16,069 bases of DNA from an uncultured Sneathia sp. GTDB taxonomy: Bacteria; Fusobacteriota; Fusobacteriia; Fusobacteriales; Leptotrichiaceae. How positions within the stretch are numbered: position 1 is the stretch's first letter; every line of letters starts with the position of its first letter. Shown here piece after piece: positions 1-7,586 of the stretch. Location: contig CABURZ010000023.1 of NCBI GenBank assembly GCA_902494065.1, forward strand, positions 1 to 16,069, read 5' to 3'. The notes under the pieces were generated by a model. That model saw only the letters and a program-made list of their open reading frames with translations, ran no database searches and was not told the origin of the DNA. The translations under genes and the position numbers were made by a program.

Positions 1-457
1 CATTTACACTATCATCACTCGGTACAAAATAGTATACTCCTTTTTTAAAACTAAAATTATCTTGTACAAATGTATGATTTGAGCTAACATCTACACCATC
101 TAATATATTAGTTATATTAACAATATCCTCAAATTTAAATACAACACTGTAATTTACTTTTGTATTTAAAAATTTTTCAACTGTTCTAATACTTTCTTTT
201 TGTCCTCCATATGCAAAAGCATGAGTAATTTTATCAAATTTACCCTTACTTGGAATTTCTACATATGAATCACGTGGTATAGAAACCATTCTCATAGTTC
301 CAAATATTGGTATAACTTTTATCAAAATAATTCCATCAGTTCTTGATCCTTTAAGATTACTACCTCTAGTATCGCTTCCTAATATCAAAATGTTATATGG
401 TAAAAGTAGCCAAACTAGTACAACCAAAATCAATAATTTAATTATTTTTTTATTCAT
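1..457 (-). CDS. LCP (LytR-CpsA-Psr) family protein, N-terminal part, cut by window edge
   Basis: I translated this by hand from ATG at 457; 152 codons remain open to the window edge, so the C-terminus is missing. A short basic start (MNKKIIK) and one hydrophobic segment (about residues 8-26) form a signal anchor, placing the domain outside the inner membrane. LCP hallmarks follow: GSDTRG (27-32), SRTDG (38-42), SIPRDSYVEIP (59-69), DKITHAFAYGG (75-85) and LDGVDV (119-124). The Asp and Arg residues in the first three motifs correspond to the family's metal/pyrophosphate-binding residues. LCP enzymes transfer polyprenyl-pyrophosphate-linked glycopolymers to peptidoglycan or proteins, but the acceptor here cannot be read. 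AAGGAG lies 5-10 bases before the ATG. It sits downstream of the terminator at 512-536, so it probably has its own promoter; I found no convincing one in the 55-base gap. Family call firm, role inferred. Confidence 0.88.
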   Translation of the reverse strand, partial: MNKKIIKLLILVVLVWLLLPYNILILGSDTRGSNLKGSRTDGIILIKVIPIFGTMRMVSIPRDSYVEIPSKGKFDKITHAFAYGGQKESIRTVEKFLNTKVNYSVVFKFEDIVNITNILDGVDVSSNHTFVQDNFSFKKGVYYFVPSDDSVN

Positions 458-511
458 TTTATCTCCTTAAACTATTCAATTGTACTATAAAATTTTCTTT
501 TTTACAAGTTT

Positions 512-536
512 AAAAAAACTTGCATAAGCAAGTTTT
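512..536 (-). terminator. Rho-independent terminator of the M20-to-EIIB operon
   Basis: A perfect 9-bp stem (515-523 with 528-536, loop 524-527) is followed on the minus strand by a run of seven T (complement of 512-518, partly in the stem). It overlaps the stop codon of the EIIB gene and separates that operon from the LCP gene. Confidence 0.85.
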
Positions 537-1020
537 ATTGCATTTTTTTCATTTCTTCTGCAATATATTGAACTTTTGGTCCTATTATAATTTGCACTGA
601 ACTTTTATCTAGAATAACTGTATCTACAGCTCCAGCTTCTTTTAAAATTATTTTGTCCACTTTATCTGTGTCTCTAACTTCCAATCTTAAACGTGTTATA
701 CAATTATCTATAGTCACTATATTTTCTTTTCCACCTAAACCTTTTATTATTTGTTCTGCAACTTCTTTATAATCTAATTGTATATCTTCAACTGCATCGA
801 CTAAAACTTCTCCATTTGTTACAATTTTAAAATCATATGCTTTAATTAGAGAATATGCTACTATTAAATAAATTGCTAATACAACTATAATAGCAAATAT
901 TCTATATAAGGGTATTAACATTCCTATAACATACCCCACTACAAGAAATAGTACTACAACTGGCAACAGCATCAAAGGTAACTTTGTGCTACAGATTTTT
1001 TTTGAACACTTTTTCATCAT
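535..1020 (-). CDS. Membrane-anchored stand-alone PTS EIIB domain protein (glucose/GlcNAc family)
   Basis: 161 residues. Two hydrophobic segments (about 15-37 and 41-60) precede a complete EIIB domain (about 83-160). The domain has the phosphocysteine motif DNCITRLR with Cys107 as phospho-acceptor, then KEAGAVDTV and QIIIGPKVQYIAEEM. In the family, EIIB takes phosphate from EIIA and passes it to a sugar bound by EIIC. Here EIIC is reduced to what resembles its last one or two helices: AYSLIKAYDFK (55-65) recalls the C-terminal helix end of GlcNAc/glucose permeases. It may therefore be a shortened EIICB that still has its own start and ribosome site (AAGGTG). It is last in the operon, after dnaN with 12 bases between. 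No EIIA or EIIC is in the window. It could serve a separate EIIC or act as a phosphorylation sensor; both are guesses. Domain call firm, function open. Confidence 0.87.
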   Translation of the reverse strand: MMKKCSKKICSTKLPLMLLPVVVLFLVVGYVIGMLIPLYRIFAIIVVLAIYLIVAYSLIKAYDFKIVTNGEVLVDAVEDIQLDYKEVAEQIIKGLGGKENIVTIDNCITRLRLEVRDTDKVDKIILKEAGAVDTVILDKSSVQIIIGPKVQYIAEEMKKMQ

Positions 1021-1032
1021 TTACACCTTCCT

Positions 1033-2139
1033 CTATATTTTTAGTGGCATTGTTAAATATATATTATTATTGTTACTTTCGTCTTCTTTTATTAATACTG
1101 CGGATAATTCATCATACATATTTATTTCTAAAATGTCAGAATTTTTAACAGTATATAAATATTCTAATATAAATTTAACATTTAAATAAATTTTAATATC
1201 ATCACATTCTTTAACAATTAGTACTTCAGAACTTCCATTACCGAATTCTCCAAATCCTGAAATTTTTAGTTTATCTTTTGCAAATAGAAACTCTGCTACA
1301 TCTTTTCTTTCCTTTTTATCTCTTACAAATATTTGAACTTTTTCTAGAGCTTCTTTTAAATCATTTTTATTAATTTTTATTTTTTTGTCTATTCTTACAT
1401 TATTAAGTATACCTACATAATCAGGAAATTGTAATTCTACAACTTTTGTTATTATTTCTGTATCAGCTAATTTAAATAGTACTCTTGTTCCCTCAGATCT
1501 AAAAATCACCTTATCTTCTAAACTTTCTCTGAATATTTTAAGTAATGCTTGTGTAATCTTTAAAGGTATACTTACACTAATATTTTCGTTTGTATTATTT
1601 TCTAAAATTTCTACTTCTCTATACATTAATCTGTATGAATCTGTACTAACTAGTTTTAATATATTTTCTTCTACATCAAATTTAATACAATTTATTTTTG
1701 CATTTTCAATATCGTTTGATGCTGCAAATTGTGTATTTTCAATATTTTCTAATAGAGTCTTTTTATCAAAAACATATTCCACTCCATTTATAATATTAAC
1801 ATCAGGTGTTTTTTCAAATTCTATTATACTATAGTTTGATACACTATCACTTGTTACAACTTTTATTTTTTTAGATTCTTCCTTTATTTCTATAAATTCA
1901 TCATTTACTTTTTTTAAGAATTCTTCTATTAATCTATGTTTAATTACTATGCTCCCTTGAGTTATGACTTGTGCATCACAATAACATTTAATAAATAAAT
2001 TATACCCCATAGCTCTAAACTCTAGTTTATTATCTTTTGTTTCTATATAGATTCCTAATTTACTATCATCAGAAATTGCATTCTCTACTATCCTTAAAGC
2101 TTTTAAAAAATCTTTAGTTTTTACTTTAATATCTAACAT
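1033..2139 (-). CDS. dnaN: DNA polymerase III subunit beta (sliding clamp)
   Basis: 368 residues, the usual clamp length. The clamp is a ring-shaped homodimer that tethers DNA polymerase III and other partners to DNA. Recognisable landmarks are STDSYRL (about 174-180), LQFPDY in the second half, LNVKFILEYL near the end, and the C-terminal MPLKI that matches the MP-(V/M)-(R/K)-L tail forming part of the partner-binding pocket. The N-terminal domain is more diverged. The ATG at 2139 has AGGAAGGAG upstream. It lies 15 bases after the sigma factor gene and 12 bases before the EIIB gene, so it is co-transcribed with them. dnaA and recF are not adjacent, unlike the classical origin arrangement. Identity firm. 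Confidence 0.95.
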   Translation of the reverse strand: MLDIKVKTKDFLKALRIVENAISDDSKLGIYIETKDNKLEFRAMGYNLFIKCYCDAQVITQGSIVIKHRLIEEFLKKVNDEFIEIKEESKKIKVVTSDSVSNYSIIEFEKTPDVNIINGVEYVFDKKTLLENIENTQFAASNDIENAKINCIKFDVEENILKLVSTDSYRLMYREVEILENNTNENISVSIPLKITQALLKIFRESLEDKVIFRSEGTRVLFKLADTEIITKVVELQFPDYVGILNNVRIDKKIKINKNDLKEALEKVQIFVRDKKERKDVAEFLFAKDKLKISGFGEFGNGSSEVLIVKECDDIKIYLNVKFILEYLYTVKNSDILEINMYDELSAVLIKEDESNNNNIYLTMPLKI

Positions 2140-2154
2140 GACTTACTCCTTCCT

Positions 2155-2979
2155 CTATTTATTGCTTTTTTGCTCATCTAGTCGCCGTTTTAACTTTGTT
2201 ATTGATTTTTTTTCTATTTGTCTTACACGCTCCCTAGTTATTTTTAAAATTTCTCCTATTTCTTTTAATGTATGTATTTTAGAATTATATAAACCATATC
2301 TTAATTCTAAAATTTCTCTTTCTCTATCAGTTAATATTTCATTTAGTAAATGACGCATCTCACTTATTTGCTCTTCTTTTATTATATTTTCTTCAACATC
2401 ATCTTCTTTTCCTATAACATCTTCTAAAAAGATGTTATCACCTATAGTTTCATTAAAAGAAACTACATCTTGAAATTCGCTTATTAAAAGTGTAACCTTG
2501 CTAGGTTTTATTTTCAATTTTGTAGCAATATAGTCTATAGAAGGATTTTCACCATGTTTATACACATATTCATTTATTAGTTTATTTACTTTAGATAATT
2601 GCTCATGTTTGTATGAAGGTATTCTAATGTCACGGCCTATATTTATAATAGATTTCTTTATAGCTTGTCTTATCCACCAGACTGCATAGGTACTAAATCT
2701 GTGTCCCTTTGTACTATCAAATTTTTCTATTGCTTTTAGTAATCCAATATTCCCTTCAGATATTAAATCAATTAGGGGTAAACCATTGCCTAATGATTTT
2801 TTTGCAACAGAAATAACTAATCTTAAATTTGATAAAATTAATTTATTCTTAGCTTCTTCATCATTATCTTCCTTTATACGCTTTAGTAAATCAAATTCTT
2901 CTTCTTTACTTAACAATTCATGCTCTCTTAAATCTGATAAATATAAAGAAATCAAATTTAATTCATTTTGCTCTTCCAT
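2155..2979 (-). CDS. RNA polymerase sigma-70 family factor (RpoD/SigA-like, no region 1.1)
   Basis: 274 residues. Region 1.2 (SLYLSDLREHELLS, 11-24) is followed by region 2 (about 50-111), with the core-binding LPLIDLISEGNIGLLKAIEKF and the -10-recognising RFSTYAVWWIRQAI. Region 3 spans about 124-176. Region 4 (about 208-268) has a helix-turn-helix ending ITRERVRQIEKKSI that reads the -35 element. The pattern matches primary or group 2 factors and predicts TTGACA/TATAAT promoters, as found in this window. There is no acidic region 1.1 and no insert between regions 1.2 and 2, so the protein is shorter than a typical RpoD. It may be a compact housekeeping factor or a second primary-like factor; the window cannot decide. 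The ATG at 2979 follows GGGGGA, which overlaps the gpsA stop codon, suggesting translational coupling. Confidence 0.9.
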   Translation of the reverse strand: MEEQNELNLISLYLSDLREHELLSKEEEFDLLKRIKEDNDEEAKNKLILSNLRLVISVAKKSLGNGLPLIDLISEGNIGLLKAIEKFDSTKGHRFSTYAVWWIRQAIKKSIINIGRDIRIPSYKHEQLSKVNKLINEYVYKHGENPSIDYIATKLKIKPSKVTLLISEFQDVVSFNETIGDNIFLEDVIGKEDDVEENIIKEEQISEMRHLLNEILTDREREILELRYGLYNSKIHTLKEIGEILKITRERVRQIEKKSITKLKRRLDEQKSNK

Positions 2980-2988
2980 AATATCCCC

Positions 2989-3984
2989 CTAGAATTCTGA
3001 TCTTAAGTCTCTATTCATAAATATTTCAGTAATTTTTTCTGATGATTGATTATTATATAAAATGTTATATAATTCTAAAAATATAGGTGTTCTTAAGTTA
3101 TTTTTTTCAATAAGTTCTTTTAATGCTTTTATTGTACTTGCTCCCTCAGAAATCATTTTCATTTCATGAATTACTTCATCAACTGTTCTACCTTTACCTA
3201 TTTGCTCACCTAGATATCTATTTCTACTGTGTTTACTTGTACATGTAACTATCAAATCTCCGAATCCTGTTAATCCCATAAAAGTTTTAACATCAGTATT
3301 ATAAAATTTTCCTATTATCATCATCTCACCCATAGCACGTGTCATAAGTGCAGCTTTTGTATTATCTCCATAACCTAAACCATCTGATATACCACATGCT
3401 ACTGCTATACAATTTTTTAATGCTCCTGCTAACTCTGCTCCTATAACATCCGATCCAGTATAAACTCGCAAACTTATAGTATTAAACATATTTTGTATTT
3501 TTTTAGCTACAACTTCTTCTGTTGAAACAGATAATATAGCTGAAGGTACATTTTTTGAAACTTCTTCTGCATGTGTAGGTCCTGCTAAATGTACATAATG
3601 ATAATCTTTTTCTTTTATTTCTTCTGCTAATATTTCTGATATTCTTTTCAAAGTGTGTATTTCTAGACCCTTTGCAACATTAACAAATATTTTACCCTTA
3701 TCCAATTTACATAAATTTTTTAAAATATTTCTTAAAAATTGTGTTGGTGTTGCAAGTAAGATTACATCACACATATTAGCAAAATCATTATAATCATCTA
3801 TAATATGAATATTATCAGGTAATTTACAACCCTTTAAAAATATTTCATTTTCTCTTTTAGTTCTCATTAATTCTCTAACATTTTTATCGTATTCCCATAA
3901 ATAACATTCATATCCTTTATTTGCTAACAAAATAGTTAGTGATGTTCCCCAACTTCCGCCACCGATAGTTAATATTTTTTCCAT
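2989..3984 (-). CDS. gpsA: Glycerol-3-phosphate dehydrogenase [NAD(P)+]
   Basis: 331 residues, normal for the family. It reduces dihydroxyacetone phosphate to sn-glycerol-3-phosphate, the backbone for phospholipids, in the cytoplasm. The N-terminal Rossmann motif GGGSWGTSLT (8-17) binds the nucleotide. VAKGLE (103-108), GPTHAEEV (135-142) and GALKN with the catalytic Lys190 follow, then GLTGFGDLIVTCTS (237-250) and an Arg-containing NRYLG segment (255-259). The ATG at 3984 has AAGGAG upstream and lies 10 bases after plsY, the enzyme that consumes its product, so the pair forms a metabolic unit. The stop codon overlaps the ribosome site of the sigma factor gene. Identity firm; cofactor preference (NADH or NADPH) not readable. 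Confidence 0.96.
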   Translation of the reverse strand: MEKILTIGGGSWGTSLTILLANKGYECYLWEYDKNVRELMRTKRENEIFLKGCKLPDNIHIIDDYNDFANMCDVILLATPTQFLRNILKNLCKLDKGKIFVNVAKGLEIHTLKRISEILAEEIKEKDYHYVHLAGPTHAEEVSKNVPSAILSVSTEEVVAKKIQNMFNTISLRVYTGSDVIGAELAGALKNCIAVACGISDGLGYGDNTKAALMTRAMGEMMIIGKFYNTDVKTFMGLTGFGDLIVTCTSKHSRNRYLGEQIGKGRTVDEVIHEMKMISEGASTIKALKELIEKNNLRTPIFLELYNILYNNQSSEKITEIFMNRDLRSEF

Positions 3985-3994
3985 TATGCACTCC

Positions 3995-4588
3995 TTATTT
4001 TTTTATTTTATCAAAAAATTTAGCTTCTTTATTATTAATTAAATTTTTTATATTTGATTTGTGTCTGTAAATAACTAGTATACCTATAAAAATTGCAAAA
4101 ATTATCTCATATATATTTCCATTAAAAATATATACTGCTACAAACAATAGACTAGCTGAAACCATCGATGCAACTGATACATAACCTGTAAATATAACAA
4201 TCAACAAAAATACAAAAAGCAGACTTAATATTGAATATGGAGATAATACTAAAAATACACCTACTGTTGTAGCTACTGCTTTTCCTCCTTTAAATTTTAC
4301 AAAAATTGAATATGAATGTCCTAATATTGCAAGTAGCCCCGCTAAAATAGCTAATCTTACATCTAGCATATGCAATATATATGTAGGTATAGCTCCTTTT
4401 AGTACATCCAAAATCAAAGTCATTATACCGTATTTGTATCCTAATACTCTTGCTGCATTTGTTGATCCTATATTTCCACTACCATAATCTCTTACATCAA
4501 TTTTTTTAAAAACTCTACCTATCCATAATGCATTAGGAATACTACCTAATATATATGAAAAAATTAGTAATACTATTATCTTAATCAC
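3995..4588 (-). CDS. plsY: Acyl-phosphate:glycerol-3-phosphate acyltransferase
   Basis: 197 residues of integral membrane protein with about five hydrophobic segments. PlsY transfers an acyl group from acyl-phosphate to glycerol-3-phosphate to make lysophosphatidic acid. The three family motifs are present: SGNIGSTNAARVLG near residue 37, GHSYSIFVKFKGGKAVATT near residue 90, and YRHKSNIKNL near the C-terminus. The usual Gly in the GGKG of motif 2 is Ala here (GGKA), a mild change. The start is GTG at 4588; an overlapping ATG at 4590 is out of frame and meets an immediate stop. AGAGGA sits just upstream and overlaps the preceding gene's stop. PlsX, which makes acyl-phosphate, is not in the window. 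Identity firm. Confidence 0.95.
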   Translation of the reverse strand: MIKIIVLLIFSYILGSIPNALWIGRVFKKIDVRDYGSGNIGSTNAARVLGYKYGIMTLILDVLKGAIPTYILHMLDVRLAILAGLLAILGHSYSIFVKFKGGKAVATTVGVFLVLSPYSILSLLFVFLLIVIFTGYVSVASMVSASLLFVAVYIFNGNIYEIIFAIFIGILVIYRHKSNIKNLINNKEAKFFDKIKK

Positions 4589-4596
4589 ATTTTCCT

Positions 4597-5949
4597 CTAC
4601 TTTCTAACTAATAGTGAAACTGTTTCAATATGGTGTGTGTTACTAAACATATCTACTGCCGATAGTTTTAACATCGTATATCCATATTGCATAAATATAT
4701 TTAAATCTCTAGCAAATCTAGAAGGTTCACATGAAATGTACACTACTTTTTTAATATTGCTATTAGAAACTTCTTTTATAGTTTCTGTATCTAACCCCTT
4801 TCTCGGTGGATCAAAAACTATATAATCTATTTTTTCTGTATTTAATATTTTATCTATACTATTTTCAACTTTATTGCAGACAAATTCTATGTTGTCTATA
4901 TTATTTTCTTTTGCAACTTTTTTACCAGATTTTACTGCACTTTTAACGGATTCTATAGCATATATTTTTCTACAAACATTAGATAGTATCATAGCTATAG
5001 TACCAGTACCAGAAAAAGCATCTATGACATTTTTTTGTTTTGAATCTCCCAAATATTCAATCGCTTTTTTATATAACTTTACTACTTGGTCTATATTAAT
5101 TTGAAAAAATGAATCAAGATATATTTTAAACTCAATATTAAATAATTTTTCAGTTATATATTCACTACCAAAAAGCAATATATTCTCTTCTCCTAAAATA
5201 ATATTATTTTGCTTATTTTTTATAGAAACATAAACTGAAACTATTTCATCATTTTCATTATATACATGTTTTAATACTTTTTCTAATTTTTTTAAATCAG
5301 TTTTTTTATTTACAACAACACCTATCATTACCTCATTTTTAGAGTTATTTCTTATTATAAGGGTCTTCAAAAATCCTTTATTTGTACTGTCGTTATATAC
5401 AGTGAAGTTTTCCAAATTTAATTTTTCTAATAACTTATTTTCTATTTTTGTAGCAATTTTTGATTTTAATAAGTCTTTTTCTACATAAAATATATCATGT
5501 GATTTTCTTTTAAAAAAACCTGTATGTATTTTACCTTCAATTTTAAAAAAGGGTGTTGCAACCTTATTTCTGTAATTTAATATATTATCTGCTCTTATTA
5601 TCCCCTCATATACATTAGATACATCAAGTTTTGAAATACTTTTAAACATATCTTTTAACATTATACTTTTATACTCTAATTGCTTTTCATATTTTATATG
5701 ATTAAAATCGCAACCTACATTTTCTTCAAAACTTATTAATTCATTACTTCTATCACTAGATGATACAAGTATTTTATCTATTAACGCTCTTGCGTATGTT
5801 TTCTTTACGGATATTATTTTAACTAATAATTTATCACCTATGCAAGACATAGGAACAAATATTACCATATCATTATAATACCCTAACCCTTCACCACCAA
5901 AAACTATTTTTTCTATTGTAACCTCTATTTTGTCAGAAACTTTCAACAT
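4597..5949 (-). CDS. TrmA/RlmD-family RNA (uracil-5-)-methyltransferase lacking the iron-sulfur ligands
   Basis: 450 residues. A TRAM RNA-binding domain (about 1-60) is followed by an insert region and a SAM methyltransferase core (about 265-450). Core motifs are FFQIN (281-285), DAFSGTGT (310-317), FDPPRKGLD (379-387) and YISCEPSRFARDL (404-416) with catalytic Cys407; HHIETV (439-444) carries the likely base Glu442. The family makes 5-methyluridine in 23S rRNA (RlmC/RlmD/RlmCD) or tRNA (TrmA), and TRAM plus length favours the rRNA type. RlmD-type enzymes normally hold a [4Fe-4S] cluster by Cys in a P-x-C-x5-C-G-G-C-like motif plus a later Cys. Here only Cys80 (VGCDFNHIKYE) survives, and the later position reads VEKDLLKS. 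The ATG at 5949 overlaps the M20 stop by 7 bases, with GGAG inside the upstream gene, so translation is coupled. Target site unassigned. Confidence 0.88.
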   Translation of the reverse strand: MLKVSDKIEVTIEKIVFGGEGLGYYNDMVIFVPMSCIGDKLLVKIISVKKTYARALIDKILVSSSDRSNELISFEENVGCDFNHIKYEKQLEYKSIMLKDMFKSISKLDVSNVYEGIIRADNILNYRNKVATPFFKIEGKIHTGFFKRKSHDIFYVEKDLLKSKIATKIENKLLEKLNLENFTVYNDSTNKGFLKTLIIRNNSKNEVMIGVVVNKKTDLKKLEKVLKHVYNENDEIVSVYVSIKNKQNNIILGEENILLFGSEYITEKLFNIEFKIYLDSFFQINIDQVVKLYKKAIEYLGDSKQKNVIDAFSGTGTIAMILSNVCRKIYAIESVKSAVKSGKKVAKENNIDNIEFVCNKVENSIDKILNTEKIDYIVFDPPRKGLDTETIKEVSNSNIKKVVYISCEPSRFARDLNIFMQYGYTMLKLSAVDMFSNTHHIETVSLLVRK

Positions 5950-7103
5950 AAATACTCCAATGCAACTTTTAATTGTACCATTAGACCCACTTTAAGTGCT
6001 TTATCATCTACTAAAAAATCTTTAGTATGCAGTTCAGTAAATTTATTACCAGATACACCTAATCTATAAAATGAGCCTTTAATTTCTTCTAGGAAAAATC
6101 CAACATCTTCAACATCCATACGAGGCATTTCTATTAACTGAACATTTTCAGATCCTAGTATATCACAAGCATTTTTATATAAAAAATCTGTAAATTCTTT
6201 GTCGTTTATTACTGGAGCATAACTATCATGTATTTCAATTTTTAATTTTGCTCCAAATGACTCTACAAATTTTACCAAATCTGTTTTGAAAATATTTAAA
6301 ATATATCTTTTTGTTTCTTGAGTTAATGTCCTAACAGTTCCTGTTAATATGGCATTACCAGCTACTATATTTTCTTTTGTTCCTGCATTAAAAGTTCCTA
6401 TTGTAATTAATGCACAATCTCTTGCATCTATTTTTCTTGAAACTATTTGTTGCATGTAATCTACTACTTTAGCTCCTACTACTATACTATCTATACCATT
6501 AAAAGCTAATGCTCCATGACATTCTTTACCTATTATTGTAAGCTTAAATACCATAGATGTTGCATGTAATTTTCCATATCTAATTCCTATTTTCCCAGCA
6601 CTTATTTCAGAAGCACTATGAAATGAGAGTAAATTATCAATTTTTTCTCTATTTGCACCCTCTTCTAACATTCGTTTAGCACCACCTATTGTTTCTTCTG
6701 CTGGTTGAAAGAAAAAATGAGCACTTCCATGCCATAAATTTAAATTTTCCTTTAAGCTTTTAATTAATCCCATTTGCACTGCCATATGAACATCATGTCC
6801 GCATGCATGCATAACTCCAACATTTTTTGACTTATACTCTAAATCACTTGTTTCCTCTAATGGTAATGCATCCATATCAGCTCTAAAAGCTAGTTTTTTA
6901 CCACTACCATTTTCAATTTTTGCATAAATACCTGTATTCGCCAAAATTTCATATGTTATTCCATATGAATCTAAAAATTTTTTTATATACTTTTGCGTAT
7001 TATATTCACTTTCACTTAACTCTGGATTTTGATGTAAATAATGTCTTTTATCAATAATCCATTCGTAATTTTTATCAACTATTTCTCTTATTTTTTTATT
7101 CAC
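5943..7103 (-). CDS. M20 family metallo-amidohydrolase (M20D type)
   Basis: 386 residues, typical of the hippurate hydrolase / IAA-amino acid hydrolase / N-acetyl-diaminopimelate deacetylase group. These cytoplasmic dinuclear metal enzymes remove an acyl group from N-acyl amino acids. Visible motifs: FRADMDALPLEE (73-84), MHACGHDVHMA (98-108) with ligands Cys101 and His103, QPAEET (133-138) with Glu136/137, FHSAS (161-165) where the family often has G-L-H, and LHTKDF with His359 near the end. A lid/dimerisation domain lies between about 180 and 295. The start is GTG at 7103, with AGGAG six bases upstream; no in-frame ATG is nearby. It is the first gene of the operon behind a strong promoter. 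Family firm; substrate unknown, with an amidated or acetylated amino acid the best guess. Confidence 0.9.
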   Translation of the reverse strand: MNKKIREIVDKNYEWIIDKRHYLHQNPELSESEYNTQKYIKKFLDSYGITYEILANTGIYAKIENGSGKKLAFRADMDALPLEETSDLEYKSKNVGVMHACGHDVHMAVQMGLIKSLKENLNLWHGSAHFFFQPAEETIGGAKRMLEEGANREKIDNLLSFHSASEISAGKIGIRYGKLHATSMVFKLTIIGKECHGALAFNGIDSIVVGAKVVDYMQQIVSRKIDARDCALITIGTFNAGTKENIVAGNAILTGTVRTLTQETKRYILNIFKTDLVKFVESFGAKLKIEIHDSYAPVINDKEFTDFLYKNACDILGSENVQLIEMPRMDVEDVGFFLEEIKGSFYRLGVSGNKFTELHTKDFLVDDKALKVGLMVQLKVALEYLC

Positions 7104-7129
7104 TTTTTTCTCCTAAATAGTATATACTC

Positions 7130-7158
7130 ATTATACTAAATTATAAGTTTTTTTTCAA
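7130..7158 (-). promoter_or_regulatory. Promoter of the M20-to-EIIB operon
   Basis: -35 TTGAAA (7153-7158) and -10 TATAAT (7130-7135) are separated by exactly 17 bp on the minus strand. The predicted start near 7123 leaves a leader of about 20 nt that contains AGGAG. It lies in the 78-base gap after immA; I see no terminator there, so read-through from immA is also possible. Confidence 0.8.
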
Positions 7159-7181
7159 ATTTTTTTAAATAATGAAACAGT

Positions 7182-7586
7182 CTATAATACGCTTACATTG
7201 ATAACACTATATGTGCTATTAATAATTTTAGAAATTTTAGTATTAGAATCACTGATATTTCCTATATTTAAAAATATTAGTACAAATATGTTAGCTTCCA
7301 ATTCATATCTATCCGTACCTATAACTTTGCTAAAACATCTATTCACTAAATCATGATTTAATATATGATATACTTCATGACATATAACAAAATCTTTTTC
7401 AAGTCCTTCTAAATTTGAGTAAACTACAACTAAAGATTTATCTCTCATACTAAGTGTATATGCACTAATTTCTTCAATACTGTCATCTTCAATAATACTA
7501 ATATCATAATCATTTATTAATTTTTTGAGATTACTGCTATATTCTTTTTTTAAATTTAATGCATATTCTACAGTTTCTTTTATCAT
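7182..7586 (-). CDS. ImmA/IrrE-family HExxH metallopeptidase
   Basis: 134 residues. The zinc motif CHEVYHIL gives His70, Glu71 and His74, and YELEANIF (94-101) supplies the third-ligand helix typical of the family (Glu95, with Glu97 also possible). Known relatives are ImmA of ICEBs1, which cleaves the repressor ImmR, and Deinococcus IrrE, which cleaves DdrO; both relieve repression after DNA damage or another trigger. The start ATG overlaps the stop of the upstream XRE gene (ATGA, 4 bases), so the two are translationally coupled, the standard arrangement for a protease and its substrate. The protein is at the short end of the family and ends soon after the third-ligand helix. The substrate is inferred from the arrangement. 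No integrase or phage gene is nearby. Confidence 0.85.
   Translation of the reverse strand: MIKETVEYALNLKKEYSSNLKKLINDYDISIIEDDSIEEISAYTLSMRDKSLVVVYSNLEGLEKDFVICHEVYHILNHDLVNRCFSKVIGTDRYELEANIFVLIFLNIGNISDSNTKISKIINSTYSVINVSVL

Noticed and set aside
2670..2678. TTATCCACC, close to a DnaA box, near dnaN; possible replication origin
   Set aside because: It is a single site inside the sigma factor coding sequence, where it encodes part of WWIRQ. There is no cluster of boxes, no dnaA and no intergenic AT region.
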